A stretch of DNA of 64,000 nucleotides from Glandiceps talaboti (GCF_964340395.1 NC_135565.1:7114242-7178241), one strand, 5' to 3'; positions 49,601-58,248 are shown, counted from the stretch's first letter. The notes: a model not told the origin generated them from the sequence alone. A program made the numbers and translations.

Positions 49601-52164
49601 CATCATGTTGGGTAGATAGGTAGATTTCTTTTTTTTTCACAATGCTTGACAAGGATAAAACAAACCATATATAATGAGAGCAAAATATTTCAGGTCGAGT
49701 TTAGATAGAACTTTTTTCAGTTTTCTTAATGCTATCTCTTGCAATTTGTCTGAATAGCTATAGTTAGGAAATGTACCCAATTCACGGTTAAACAAATGTT
49801 GCATCTCCTCTCACCCACTCTTCTCAAGAAATGTTAAGCCCCACCAAATGAAACCCAAGCATTATTTTAGCCATCCCTTCTGTCACATTCACAACAGTGG
49901 AGATGTAAAATTACATGGTACAATGCTCCGAACGAGATTACTTTACACAGGATGTGGATTTCACATGCATAAGGAGATGTCTCTAATTCGCTCTAACCTA
50001 TACAGGGAGGTACTTAGCCAGACACCATCCATCTTGTTTTGGAAGAAAGACAATTATCACCTTGATTGCTACTGATTGGAAGAAGCCAACCCCAAAGATG
50101 AAAGAAAATGACAATGAGACAGTGTAGGGCCATTTAGAGGCATAACATATCAAACCATAGACATAATTTAAGGTCTTACAATGCTTGAATATGGTAATAA
50201 AATACCAGAATTGAAACAATTATGTTATGCGCTACATTACATATTATCTGTAAGTGTGTTTTGTTTTGGCAAAGCTGAAAGATATTTTGCGGATGTGGAC
50301 TTGGTAAATGACTTCTGAAGTTTAATTTGGTTCCAAAAAATCCCGAATAAAGGGCAAAACATTTCAAGACTTTCAGACTTTTGATGGACCAATGACTGCT
50401 CAACCCACTCCTATGGTCGTAAACATTTGCTCAATTCTGTTTAGTGCACATTGGACATGCAACAGCTTAATTTAATGCTTGTATGCATCATGAGAGCCAA
50501 GTAAACCACTGTACAAGATATTATAATAGACTCAAATGTATATTGTTACATGTACTATTCAGAAAATATAAAGAAATATCCTTAATTTGGAAACAAATGC
50601 GAAGCCCACATGAGGATATATTGCCCACCACCAAAAAAATACATGGTTCGGTTGAACAGCTTTTTCATTTTTCCTGGCCTAATGTCGTAAATTTCAAAGT
50701 AGTTACCTAAAAGATGTCACATTCAAAGTAAAAAAAAAAACTTTTACATTTAAAAAAATGGATGGTGCTTTCACAAATAAGTAACAAAATAATCAGTTTC
50801 TTTACCCGACTCCCAACACTTTTATGACCCTCCTCTATTATGTCGAAACCCTTGGTGAACTCAGTGAATTCTAATTGTCATTATCATTATAATGGAAATA
50901 ATTGGAGTTTGGATTTTGATGTCGAAGGTACAGCTCTGTTTACAAATTAAGGGCCATTCTTTCCATACCAAATTTTCGCTTCAAAATGAATTGCGTAATA
51001 ACGCTAGTGTCAGTGCAATGATATAATTATATCAAACAACATTTTAACCAAAGACAACGTCGAACACAATTATTGAAAGTGGATCATAAACTGCGTACCT
51101 AGTTTAATAATTTTTTTCAGGGCCCCAAATATACAAAAAAGAGATCTGCCGTTTTTTCAGTAAATGTTTTAATATAAGGAACAAGATGTAAATGAGGTCG
51201 AGTGCATCTTCGGAGTCCCTGTATGTAACAGGCGACTTTTCCGTCTTTTTTGGAGTTTCACTCTCTGACATTATTGCGACTTGCTATCTTCAAATGAAGG
51301 AGACTTTCATGACTACTGTTACTCGCGGAAAATGAAGAGTGCATTACGCACTTCGTTTGTACTTTCCCGCACAAAGAATTTGTAATTTGCTATACTGCAA
51401 AAAGTTACAATTTTTAACTGGACACATTTTTATTCAAAGTTAAGCCAGTGTACAGTAGAGATATAAGATACATATTGGCGAGGGGCCAGTGTTTTCCTCT
51501 TTTGACTCTAGTGAACCATCAATTTAAATCACGCATGTGCTAGGAATCGTCACGTAAATAACGATTTTAATAACTTCGCTATGTATTCAAAAAGTCGTTT
51601 TTTTCTTTCTTTTTACCAAAATCTCAGGGGAGGGGAGCAGCACTCTACACCCCCGCAGGCTACGGTATTGAATACAGTACTGTAAACAGAGAAACTAACT
51701 GATTTTAACGCAGTCACATAAATTACTACATTATGCAGACAAACTGGTCTTATCACAAAATGTCAACACAAAACATTTTCAGATAAAAATTTGTTTCCAA
51801 ATAACTCGACAGACCCTAGTTTAAACCGTCGACCCTAAACATGTTTTAGATATTCAAAACAGAAAGTTAAAAAAAATATTTGTCTTCTTGACCTTCACGT
51901 ATGTCTGTTTTCTTTTCCCAGTGATGTCAAAACACAAGACAACACCTTGTTTGTTTTTGATCGCAAAAATATTTTTTTTTCAAAAATGAAAACAATTTAA
52001 AGGGTAAAATAAAATAAATTCCAGACCTACATACCATATTTTCTGGTCATAAAATCGGAAACACACAGTTATTTTTTCCACGTAATTAAGAAGGACAATG
52101 CGCTTACCTTTTGGGAAGCGTTAGCCGTAAACACGACAGTCAGGAACACCAACAGTCGGATCAT
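22329..52164 (-). CDS. Secreted protein with eight LDLa repeats and a ZP domain (16 coding exons)
   Basis: I joined 16 coding exons on the minus strand by donor, acceptor and phase. They encode about 669 residues, or 634 with the nearer terminal acceptor. In order: a signal peptide; a short linker; eight LDL-receptor class A repeats (roughly residues 30-330); a ZP module (roughly 345-595) with four Cys in ZP-N and eight in ZP-C; and a dibasic QRRES site followed by a polar tail. LDLa repeats bind calcium and ligands, and ZP modules polymerise into extracellular filaments, so an extracellular matrix, coat or mucus role is likely. Unlike most ZP precursors, no membrane segment or hydrophobic tail follows. 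The gene covers about 31 kb, with introns full of mobile elements. All splice phases agree, and no frame break was found. No orthologue name is claimed. Confidence 0.85.
23054..23157 (-). CDS. LDLa/ZP gene, post-ZP linker exon
   Basis: The exon begins in phase 0 after CTATCCACAG and ends in phase 2 at AAAGGG then GTAAGT. It encodes [17 protein letters not shown] and a Ser/Thr-rich tail (34 codons plus 2 nt). The Cys is the last of the ZP-C set. The paired arginines are a plausible processing site, as ZP precursors are normally cut just after the module. Confidence 0.8.
23249..23328. repeat. (TA)n microsatellite in an intron of the LDLa/ZP gene
   Basis: About 80 bp of uninterrupted TA. A similar run of about 62 bp lies at 24678-24740, directly beside the ZP-C exon 1 donor. 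Confidence 0.97.
23594..23783 (-). CDS. LDLa/ZP gene, ZP-C exon 2
   Basis: The exon is 190 nt, entering in phase 2 and leaving in phase 0. It encodes [11 protein letters not shown] and, near the end, [19 protein letters not shown]. The LHC-V-LC-C pattern is the classic end of ZP-C domains. The acceptor is TATCTTTCAG and the donor CTG then GTATGT. Confidence 0.88.
24791..25039 (-). CDS. LDLa/ZP gene, ZP-C exon 1
   Basis: The exon is 249 nt, phase 2 in and phase 2 out. It encodes the start of ZP-C ([54 protein letters not shown]). The Cys of KNCF is in the usual place before the surface loop. Two N-glycosylation motifs (NTS, NET) are present. The acceptor is TCTTACAG and the donor GATGG then GTATGT. 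Confidence 0.9.
25200..25330. repeat. (AAC)n microsatellite in an intron of the LDLa/ZP gene
   Basis: AAC triplets with a few GCA and TCA interruptions. The poly-Leu and poly-Val frames here are artefacts. Confidence 0.95.
25486..25619 (-). CDS. LDLa/ZP gene, end of ZP-N
   Basis: The exon is 134 nt, phase 0 in and phase 2 out. It encodes [19 protein letters not shown] and [19 protein letters not shown]. The ISYTN...I.M.C.YP arrangement matches the second half of ZP-N domains. An N-glycosylation motif (NIS) is present. Confidence 0.9.
25847..26067 (-). CDS. LDLa/ZP gene, start of ZP-N
   Basis: The exon is 221 nt, phase 1 in and phase 0 out. After a short Pro/Glu-rich link it encodes [19 protein letters not shown], then DESCIGS and [10 protein letters not shown]. 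This is the expected C...M.V.......L / C / CGT pattern of ZP-N. The acceptor ATTAAAG is weak in pyrimidines but is the only one that keeps the frame. Confidence 0.88.
26610..26729 (-). CDS. LDLa/ZP gene, LDLa repeat 8 (type B)
   Basis: The exon is 120 nt, phase 1 to phase 1. It encodes [16 protein letters not shown]..., then [10 protein letters not shown]. The calcium-binding acidic cluster D..SDE is intact, with six cysteines. It starts with the DCT signature shared by repeats 2, 4 and 6. Confidence 0.9.
27053..27169 (-). CDS. LDLa/ZP gene, LDLa repeat 7 (type A, degenerate)
   Basis: The exon is 117 nt, phase 1 to phase 1. It encodes [17 protein letters not shown], then [19 protein letters not shown]. 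It has extra cysteines (CFCC). The D.SDE calcium cluster is replaced by AGETN, so this repeat may not bind calcium. Splice sites and phase remain good, so it is still expressed in the model. Confidence 0.8.
27943..28065 (-). CDS. LDLa/ZP gene, LDLa repeat 6 (type B)
   Basis: The exon is 123 nt, phase 1 to phase 1. It encodes [17 protein letters not shown], then [17 protein letters not shown]. The acidic cluster reads SED instead of SDE, and a CNTPYG loop replaces the usual CD motif, so calcium affinity may be altered. Confidence 0.87.
28130..29165. other. Intron stretch, no recognised feature
   Basis: This holds a C-run and a (TGCG)n-like patch near 28160-28250. A 70-codon minus-strand frame at 28710-28922 ([19 protein letters not shown]) matches no family I know. 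It may be transposon debris. Confidence 0.35.
29170..30985 (+). mobile_element. CR1/L2-type LINE remnant split by a SINE
   Basis: On the + strand, opposite to the host gene. The first part (29180-29580) reads like the PHD-like N-terminus of LINE ORF2: [12 protein letters not shown], then [31 protein letters not shown] and the basic linker leading to [10 protein letters not shown]. After an unrecognised part and the SINE comes endonuclease sequence ([12 protein letters not shown] near 30450; [24 protein letters not shown] and [12 protein letters not shown] at 30626-30790). A last piece near 30905-30975 reads as reverse transcriptase ([17 protein letters not shown]). Stops, frameshifts and a large internal deletion make it dead. 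Confidence 0.82.
29939..30312 (-). mobile_element. tRNA-derived SINE, full length, minus strand
   Basis: The reverse complement aligns end to end with the SINE at 6465-6815: tRNA-like head with B-box GGTTCGAGCCC, body with CTGGTAGGATGTAGGTTGCA, and tail with AAGCGCTTTGAGCACGG and GCGCTATATAAGAAACC. The (ATT)n tail is clean, so this copy looks younger. It inserted into the LINE remnant in opposite orientation. Confidence 0.9.
31424..31465. repeat. (GACA)n microsatellite
   Basis: Ten or so GACA units in the intron between LDLa repeats 5 and 6. Confidence 0.93.
31901..32005 (-). CDS. LDLa/ZP gene, LDLa repeat 5 (type A)
   Basis: The exon is 105 nt, phase 1 to phase 1. It encodes [19 protein letters not shown], then [12 protein letters not shown]. 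It is a canonical LDLa repeat with an intact calcium cluster. It is flanked by introns of 3.8 and 5.9 kb that carry mobile elements. Confidence 0.92.
32600..33620. repeat. Diverged tandem repeats of about 100-130 bp
   Basis: Recurrent motifs are TTGAAAACCAAAAATG (near 32706, 33245, 33356), CACGATAGA followed by ATT (32782, 33339), AAAAGCC(G/A)A(C/T)G (32752, 33310, 33402) and TAATC(G)TGCAGCACGA (32843, 33490). Parts near 32985-33180 also match 51885-52090 in the first intron (CTTCTTGACCTTCA, then TATGTCTGTTTT). Probably decayed remains of a repeat that ends at the chromodomain fragment. Confidence 0.55.
33660..33850 (+). pseudogene. Chromodomain fragment
   Basis: One frame reads [34 protein letters not shown], a stop, then [17 protein letters not shown]. 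This is a clear chromodomain: Y.(I/V)EKI, aromatic cage positions Y, W and W, then the C-terminal helix. Such domains sit at the end of integrases of chromodomain LTR retrotransposons and in a few other elements. One in-frame stop is present, and the Harbinger-like element at 33851 cuts the end. It is on the + strand, opposite to the host gene. Confidence 0.75.
34377..34425 (-). ncRNA. Hammerhead ribozyme motif, minus strand
   Basis: The mirror copy has CTGATGA (34421-34415), a perfect six-pair stem II (GTGAGG with CCTCAC), GAAA (34394-34391), the same short stem III and the GUA cleavage triplet ending at 34381. Its stem I is poor: GGGGTT faces GGGTCT with only wobble pairs. It is therefore probably weaker than the + strand copy unless it pairs differently. 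Confidence 0.6.
34423..34471 (+). ncRNA. Hammerhead ribozyme motif, + strand
   Basis: CTGATGA at 34427-34433 and GAAA at 34454-34457 form the invariant core. Stem II: GTGAGG (34434-34439) pairs with CCTCAT (34448-34453), with one G-U at the core end. Stem III: A-C-A-G (34457-34460) pairs with C-T-G-T (34463-34466) around a 2-nt loop. The cleavage site is after A34467 (GUA). Stem I: ACCC (34423-34426) pairs with GGGT (34468-34471). All core positions are met. The long palindrome could compete with this fold. Confidence 0.78.
35600..37940. other. Intron stretch, no recognised feature
   Basis: Unique AT-rich sequence in the intron between LDLa repeats 4 and 5. A 61-codon + frame at 36103 and a 70-codon minus frame at 37171 match nothing I know and have no splice context. 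Confidence 0.5.
37942..38058 (-). CDS. LDLa/ZP gene, LDLa repeat 4 (type B)
   Basis: The exon is 117 nt, phase 1 to phase 1. It encodes [19 protein letters not shown], then [17 protein letters not shown]. The repeat is canonical, with an intact D..SDE. Confidence 0.92.
38808..38912 (-). CDS. LDLa/ZP gene, LDLa repeat 3 (type A)
   Basis: The exon is 105 nt, phase 1 to phase 1. It encodes [19 protein letters not shown], then [12 protein letters not shown]. It is canonical and closely alike to repeat 5. Confidence 0.92.
38913..40776. other. Intron stretch, no recognised feature
   Basis: AT-rich intron between LDLa repeats 2 and 3. Near 39400-39790 there are loosely repetitive short phrases (variants of CAAAACTT and AAATTTG) but no defined element. 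Confidence 0.5.
40777..40890 (-). CDS. LDLa/ZP gene, LDLa repeat 2 (type B)
   Basis: The exon is 114 nt, phase 1 to phase 1. It encodes [18 protein letters not shown], then [13 protein letters not shown]. Canonical. Confidence 0.92.
41293..41397 (-). CDS. LDLa/ZP gene, LDLa repeat 1 (type A)
   Basis: The exon is 105 nt, phase 1 to phase 1. It encodes [19 protein letters not shown], then [12 protein letters not shown]. Canonical. It is the most N-terminal repeat in the model. Confidence 0.92.
41952..41982 (-). CDS. LDLa/ZP gene, 31-nt linker exon
   Basis: A very short exon with strong flanks (TTTTTACATTAG acceptor, ATG then GTAAGT donor). It takes phase 0 to phase 1 and so joins the signal exon to LDLa repeat 1. 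It encodes [10 protein letters not shown]. The next intron, towards the signal exon, is 10.1 kb long. Confidence 0.75.
42250..48280. repeat. Tandem duplication with 2.65-kb units in intron 2 of the LDLa/ZP gene
   Basis: The landmark TTGAGCTCACAGAGGGAC recurs at about 42367, 45010 and 47661, so the periods are about 2643 and 2652 bp. A second landmark (TGTGTAAATGGAATAAAAAA) is at 42270, 43412 and 46070. The array is: a 100-bp lead piece (42250-42352) joined directly to unit 1 (42353-44997), then unit 2 (44998-47650), then a partial third unit ending near 48280. Units 1 and 2 are about 95% alike by eye. No gene lies inside the units. They look like recent non-coding duplications. Confidence 0.9.
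48575..48895 (-). pseudogene. Ty3/Gypsy-type integrase C-terminal fragment
   Basis: Read on the minus strand across one frameshift it gives [28 protein letters not shown], then [39 protein letters not shown] and HLRPPNYL. The GD.VY.Y box and the PF.GPFR...N..L.....P..IHAN.LK arrangement are typical of the end of LTR-retrotransposon pol. No RT, RNase H or LTR was found nearby. It lies in the same orientation as the host gene, in its 10-kb intron. Confidence 0.75.
49559..50679. mobile_element. PIF/Harbinger-type MITE, copy 1
   Basis: The left end is GGCCAAAAATAATTAAGAAG and the right end (inverted) GGCCAGGAAAAATGAAAAAG, each followed by an AGCTG-like box and the CAACGGG/CAACC box. TAA flanks both sides (49556-49558 and 50680-50682). 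It is 1.12 kb and non-coding, and aligns along its length with 58249-59461. Confidence 0.82.
50700..52090. other. Intron stretch, no recognised gene
   Basis: AT-rich. Bases 51885-52090 repeat part of 32985-33180. No reliable open frame. Confidence 0.45.
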
Positions 52165-52184
52165 GCCTCTCACGATATCAAATT
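52108..52184 (-). CDS. LDLa/ZP gene, signal-peptide exon
   Basis: The exon begins after the acceptor CAATTTCAG. The ATG is at 52164-52162, and 19 codons ([19 protein letters not shown]) run to the donor GTAAGC in phase 0. The hydrophobic core and the ANA-S end make a good secretory signal peptide. About 20 nt of 5' UTR precede the ATG in this exon. Confidence 0.88.
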
Positions 52185-52531
52185 CTGAAATTGAGTTATA
52201 AATACGAAACGTTTACGAACGGTGTGACACGCTCAGTTATTTTCCTGGTTACATTATGAAACACCTTGTTCCATGTAAACTTCAAAACAAGCATTCTGGA
52301 AACTTAGAACTAAAAACAGTGCCTTCAATTTATGTAGTAAACATCTTATTCTTGGCCAAAATATCCGTTCGAAGCTAAAACGTTAGTGTCGAAAAGAGGA
52401 TGAATTACTTTCTATTCATGATCAACTTCCACAATATACTAAGTTTTAAAATTTCAGATAAAATTGCAAGTACTCGCGCTAGCAAAGAAGACTTTCAATC
52501 GAAAACGAAAAAAAAAGAAACCCACTCCTAC

Positions 52532-52670
52532 CTGCTGAAGTGAAGTATCAGCAACGCGGCTCTTCGATGTCAACTGCTAGCAAGTAACGTCGGAATAAAA
52601 TCCAGACTACCTAAAACACCTTGTTATATTTAGAATTTCATTTAGTTGTTTTGAATAAACAGAACATTTG
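52532..52670 (-). promoter_or_regulatory. LDLa/ZP gene, 5' UTR exon and promoter region
   Basis: The donor CAG then GTAGGAG at 52531 pairs with the acceptor at 52185. A TATAAATA box lies at 52697-52704 on the minus strand, placing a start near 52670. The box lies inside the outer end of the left inverted-repeat arm. The start site is inferred. Confidence 0.5.
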
Positions 52671-52696
52671 ATTGACAGATTAAAGGGCTAACTATG

Positions 52697-52704
52697 TATT
52701 TATA
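52697..52704 (-). promoter_or_regulatory. TATA box of the LDLa/ZP gene
   Basis: TATAAATA on the minus strand, about 165 bp upstream of the 5' UTR donor. The right arm has a changed counterpart (TATAAGTTTATT) near 63450, so only the left one looks intact. Confidence 0.45.
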
Positions 52705-53614
52705 GCTTACGTTTCGACGTGTGTTTTCTAGTTCTCAATTAATACAATTCGGCTGCTTTTACTAAAATACAACCACTAAGGCATTATATATCGAAACAAA
52801 GACGTGAGTTTTTAGCTTGTGATGTTAAAAAAACTAGCATTATACGATTCTATTCTATGGAATGAATTGAGTATATGGATTGAAATGCCAGTCGGTTCAG
52901 AACGAATTGTAGCCATGACAACATACTTTTTTCACCAAAAGGGCAGTGCAGAGTGTCGATTACAGCAACAACTAAGCATATATAGCACCAGTGGGGGTGG
53001 GGGTAGAACGTAGTTTACATCTGAACCCCCACCCCCTACACACACACATCCTTCAAGACAGATATACAATTGTCATTATAGTACGGTGTCAGAACTCACG
53101 TCACTCAAAATAAATTTAAGAAATCTGTATTGCTTTCAATCACTGCATTGATATTTCACTGAAACAATCCATTTGCTAGTCTCTTGTCAGGGGTTATAGA
53201 TTTCCATGTTTCTAGTATAGAGAACGGAAACACAATCGCTTGGTTATATGCTGCGATGACTTTTCGTCAATCAATGCTACTGAATCAGAATATTTTTTGT
53301 TCGTCGATACTTGTGTGTGTATATGTATGTGTGTGCGTGCATACTTGCGTGTACGTGTTAACGACAAACTAAAAACCACAGAGCCGATTATTTTGATATT
53401 TTGTGGGGATGTTACTTTGGATGTCTAGTTGGAAAATTATTGAAATCAAAGTCATCTCATCAAAGATGTTTGATATGCGTAAAAATGTATTTTTGCTTAA
53501 AAAAATTAAACTGAAAAATTGCATATGCATGTATATTACCAGAAGCTTTTAGAAAATTGTCTACAGGATATCGATCAACATAATATACGATTTTGGTGGC
53601 GACCTGTGGTGTGG

Positions 53615-53955
53615 GTCATGATGGTTGAATAGCTAATATGGCCGGCTTGACATCTGCAGGTTTGAACCTTCGATATAGGTTATTTGTGAATGACTAACGT
53701 TCTTGGGAAGGATTCAAGTCAAGATTGTGCACCAGTCAACCAAGCTGTACTATTTCGGCACCTGGTAGTAAGAGGTTATGTTGTGAACATGTTACGTCCT
53801 ATTAGCATATAATTGCAACATGGATTGTACACTCCCTTGGAGTTGCGTACACCATTATTCTGCTAAAAGGACTGTGCCTGGGGTAATACTAATACTCATA
53901 AAGTTCTGTGAGCATTGTGGGATAAAGTAGTAATGTATAAAAACCAGTATTATAT
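53615..53955 (+). mobile_element. Decayed SINE in the left arm
   Basis: TCATGATGGTTGAATAGCTA, GCAGGTTTGAACCTTCG (B-box relic), CCAGTCAACCAAGCTGT, CACCTGGTAG, then GGGGTAATACTAATACTCAT and a TATAAAAACC end match the SINE at 6465-6815 with many changes. It predates the inverted duplication, because the right arm has it too. Confidence 0.75.
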
Positions 53956-55361
53956 TGATGTTATTGTTGATTACCATAATAACTCAAATAAGAGTAATTC
54001 AGAACGTATCTAATTATTGTAAAAAATACGTTGGAGGTGTCGAGGAGTCTATCTTTACATTACTTAATATAGAAAATACTAATATATTATCATGCTCAGA
54101 TTGTTGTCGCCATGGTAACCAAAACAAAGGAAGGTTCAGGTGCTCTTGTGTGAGGTTACGTTTTCACCTTTCAGTATCAGTGGCGATGCATTTATGTGTT
54201 CTATCAAGGTTCTTCTCGGACGTTCCAGACGTTCTAGAAGAAACAATCGCCGAGTCATGTATTTATTGATACATGCTTGCAGGTATATTCACCTATCCCG
54301 AACACGCAATATACATTTTTCCTTGTTGTATGATATCGGAACTTCGAGTCATTCAAACAAAGACAATCTGCATTGCTTTAAATGCTTTAATAGTTCAAAC
54401 AATTCATTTGTTATTCTGTGGTCGGGTAATATATATTAGTATGTTCCTAGTAGATGAAAGAAACACAATTAATTGGTTTATGATGCGATGACCTTTTTTA
54501 CGATAAAAGCTGTTGAGTCCCGAACATTGTTTGTTCGAATTAGTTGCGAGTTCCTTGAGTGAGCTAGAGCTAGGATTTATAGAGAGATGAAAAGTGTGTT
54601 TTGTCGTGAAGTGTTACACTTCATTAATTGATGCTCTGTTAGGATTTCGTATATTTTGGAAAATCTGACATATTTTGCTTCAACAAACCAAGTAGAAATC
54701 TCATATGGATAAGTCAATTCGGGGACACGGTGTTATTAGACCGAATTGAACGTTGTTTCGTTTGTATATAACAATCACTTGTCCTCTTACCATGCGATTA
54801 TGACGTCGCTACGTTGCATTCAGGGTTGCTGTGGAAACAGAGACTGAAAATACCCATATGCACCAAACAAGATGGTGACTGAAAAGGTTGCTAACTAAAA
54901 CAATGTATTGACATAAAAGACGGTAACCTATAACCTCTTTGTAATTCTATCGATGATCGAATGAGTGCATTGTAAGCTTACATGTCAGGCCTACAAGTCT
55001 GTGTTGTGTGAAAACATATCTAGCCATTAGTCTATCTTACTCAAAGTAGTAAATGCAATTATAATATGGTGCTCAGAATATGTTGTTGCCATGTTAACCA
55101 AAATATAAGAGTATAAACTTCCCCCCGGTTCCATTTTATAGGGTTCTATGGAAGAACTCTAAGTCGTTATGTATATTACAACAGTTTGCCAAATAGTATG
55201 AACACTTTGCTTGGGACACATTTATTGTTTATGACTGAGGCAACACATAGTGTGTTTTTTAATGAGCAAAGGAACATTAGAACACGATCAGAAGTACTTG
55301 GATATGAGATCCTTATCAAAGCTGACTAGTCAACCCGACTGTGACACAAGCAGCACACATA

Positions 55362-55527
55362 CAGTCTCGCTGCCAGACTCGTGAATATCGTCCCTTAGCT
55401 TTGTAAGGTAAACCCGCCATAAGTGAGGGACTTTAGTCCCGACTAGTCCCTCCGTTCTCGCAGCTTAGCCGCTCGGCATACATACAAAGATTAGGGACGA
55501 TAGTCACGAGTCTGACATAGAGACTAA
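55362..55527. mobile_element. Small foldback MITE
   Basis: The ends are inverted copies: left AGTCTCGCTGCCAGACTCGT, right (reverse complement) AGTCTCTATGTCAGACTCGT. The match continues through GA.TATCGTCCCT. Size is about 166 bp with no coding capacity. It lies in the spacer of the large inverted repeat. Confidence 0.75.
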
Positions 55528-56148
55528 TCAATCACCTGCAAGCTACTAAACCGAATTTTCAGATGTAACAGGTCAGCCCAAAATCCCAAAATCAACTGAG
55601 TGAACAAGAGCGGCCATTTGCAAAACCTTATATAATTTTTTTTCGGAAATCGAAAAGGTCTACTTGATTCTTCTTTGGAGCTGGTTACAGTGTTTATTAA
55701 TCAAAGTTGATACTGTAATACGTTATGTACCAGTCCAGTTGATAATTAAGTGCGCAACGTACGCTTGATGTTATCACGCCACTGCAAAATTCGATTTTCA
55801 AAACGGAATTGAAAGAACAAAAGAATACAACAACGTTAGCACTAACACTCACCTGTATGGCAATGAATAACAAATTGACGATGCAATGATTAAACATAGG
55901 TGAAGGTTGTGACAAACTATCAATATACGATCTTCAGAGAAACCATAGACCCTAGGGGTGTGGAGAAACTAAAGTGAGGAATTCAATACACAGGTAAAGG
56001 AGGTAGAGCAAACGACACCAAATTGGTAGGCAAACAAAATATCATCTTGATGTAAACGCAAAAAATAAACAAACAAACGAACGAACAAAACAAAGACAAG
56101 TCAAAGCTATCTATGGCGGAGTATTAGTGCCATCATTATGTACAACTT

Positions 56149-56450
56149 ATTTGACTCGTCTCAACAACTTTTTTTGGCTCCTCGATAACTTATTTGACTC
56201 GTCTCAACAACTTCTTTGGCTCCTCGCGATGACTTATTTGACTCATCTCAACAACTTATTTGGCTCCTCGATAACTTATTTGACTCGTCTCAACAACTTC
56301 TTTGGCTCCTCGCGATGACTTATTTGACGCGTCTCAACAACTTCTTTGGCTCCTCGATAACTTATTTGCCTCAACAACTTCTTTGGTTCCTCGATAACTT
56401 ATTTGACTGCCTCGACAACTTATTTGGCTCCTCGATAATTTATTTGAGTT
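56149..56450. repeat. Minisatellite with units of about 43 bp
   Basis: Seven or so units of the form ACTTATTTGACTCGTCTCAA, then CAACTTCTTTGGCTCCTCG and either CGATG or ATA. Some units are shortened. A 155-codon frame runs through the array because the unit lengths often keep phase (TYLTRLNNFFGSS), but this follows from the repeat and has no gene signals. Confidence 0.9.
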
Positions 56451-56814
56451 TACATCATTTCTCAATCGTATTCACCTGTATGTTCGCCATGTGTACATCT
56501 CATTCAAGTATGCTATCGGACGTTCTGCTGGTAGAATATTTGAAATCTCATTGTTATGTATGGATGCTGAAGTTGATTTTCAGTGTTAGTTTGTTGAGCA
56601 ACATACTGTACAATGCTGAAGTGTGGCGCGGGGTTGGGGTGGGGCTGCAACCATCTCGGCCCAAACAGTATTCAGTCCGCTAACTGTTCAATTCGTCCCA
56701 GTTTCAACTCACCCCAAGCCCAACTTGATTGCGATTTAATTCACAGCTTGCTATCACAAACGTAATAACATATTTTCAATAAATTGTGTTGTCTTTGATT
56801 ACATGACTCTACTA

Positions 56815-57160
56815 CACCGTGGGCCAAGTTGGTATCACTGACTTGGCCAAGTTAGCATGGGTGGGCCGAGTTTGCGATGGTCCGAGTTGGACCTATACCA
56901 ATTGTATCATTATACATTAAAATATTTGTCGCCAGGAGCAGGGGCTATGAAAATTTTGAGGTTAATTTTTTTTATTACTTTTTTTTTTTTTTTTTTTTTT
57001 TTGGGGGGGTGATATTTTTGGAAAGCGCGAGGGGGGGAGGGCGGGCTGCGAAATTTTTTTGGACCGTTATAATTTCTCCTCACCCACCCCCCCCCCCCCA
57101 TCCACAAACACACACGCACACACACACAGTAAATTCTAACCGTAGCCTTGTTTCCCGGTG
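56815..57160. repeat. Short GGCCAAGTT repeats and a decayed TIR-element end
   Basis: Variants of GGCCAAGTTGG recur four times at 56821-56890. From 56936 the sequence has the same order of features as the right end of the 33851-35595 element: a T-run, GGGCTGCGAAATTTT, TAATTTCTCC, a C-run, then TAAATTCTAACCG. It is probably a degenerate relative of that element. Confidence 0.5.
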
Positions 57161-57179
57161 AGTGGACTTGTGCGATCAC

Positions 57180-58245
57180 AAATGCACATGTAATTTCATT
57201 TGACCAATTTCATGTACAGTTCTCTAAACAGACCCATATTATCGCTATTGCTGCAAGTGCCTGTGGTGTGCAAGGACGACGGGAGCAGTAGCGCTAGTCA
57301 TGATATGCATAACAACACACGGGATGACGTAAATTCATGGATTCTGTATCGGTACGTCTGGGATGGTCGGTGTCTGAGTCGGTCAGTTGTGCCTGTGTAA
57401 TGACGCGTGGTTACTGTGATATAATGATATATCCTGAATTTAGGGGTTCATAACCACAAAAGTAGTTTGTTATCTGAACACTACATCTATTTATAAAGTG
57501 ACTGAAAACACCAACTGACAAATGCCATGCTATGAATTTTATTTATCTGTGATATGAAAATACTATATTTTTTGGACAATGAAAACTAGGTTGAAATTAT
57601 CCCCATGACAGAATATCTAATCGAATTATTTGTCAAGTGTTTACCTACACAGTTTACGGGATGTTAAATATATATTTGTATTTATCCTTGATTGATATTT
57701 CACTTCTTGCTTAGGTTCCATACAATCGACATTCTTAATACTAATACAAACAAAAATCAAAAAAGATCCTGGCATTGAATTCGCTTATAACCATAGCAGA
57801 TGTATAATTAATTGTCTTGATATATAACATACACTATTGTTGTATTGACCAATAAATGGGCGTATTTACTGATATTGTTTTCATATTAAATAGAGAATAA
57901 GTAGGATTTATTAAATGTGAACAAAACACCGAGTGATTGCTTGTGCTTGAACAGTGGCAAGATTTATTATATGTTAGCTGCATTTTGTTTTCCTTCTGCC
58001 CAGGAGACCTGGACAAGTCAAATGCAAACGTCGATACTCAAAGAATTATACATAAATACTTAATTTCCCTAGTAATGTTTAATAATATTTACAAAGGAAT
58101 ATCTTTAAGAAATAATTCTTCATGAGTTATGTAATCATACATTGTCACATGCACGATGTATTCTGCCACTTTGATTCGTTATTGATTATATTTCCGTCTA
58201 GTTTTTTTTATTTTAAAATCTTTATTGGAAGAAAATATTTCAATT
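57180..58245. other. Spacer of the large inverted repeat, no gene seen
   Basis: AT-rich unique sequence. The open frames here are short and without splice context. Confidence 0.5.
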
Positions 58246-58248
58246 TAA

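Larger units (their letters stand above)
52651..54772 (+). repeat. Large inverted repeat, left arm
   Basis: About 2.1 kb. The reverse complement matches 61372-63512. Outer landmark: ACAGAACATTTGATTGACAG at 52661. Inner landmark: ACCGAATTGAACGTT at about 54740. It includes the presumed TATA region of the LDLa/ZP gene, a decayed SINE (53615-53955) and an insertion of about 120 bp near 54302-54423 that the right arm lacks. Confidence 0.9.

Noticed and set aside
52819-53013. Frame of 64 codons in the left inverted-repeat arm
   Set aside because: Its mirror in the right arm is broken, and no splice or promoter signals support it.
56149-56450. CRISPR array
   Set aside because: The units are contiguous, with no unique spacers, and the genome is animal.
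56127-56683. Frame of 155 codons with repeated TYLTRLNNFFGSS
   Set aside because: It follows from a 43-bp minisatellite and has no conserved flank, splice sites or plausible start.
57834-58125. Two overlapping frames of about 60 codons on opposite strands
   Set aside because: They are short, of average composition and without signals; expected by chance.
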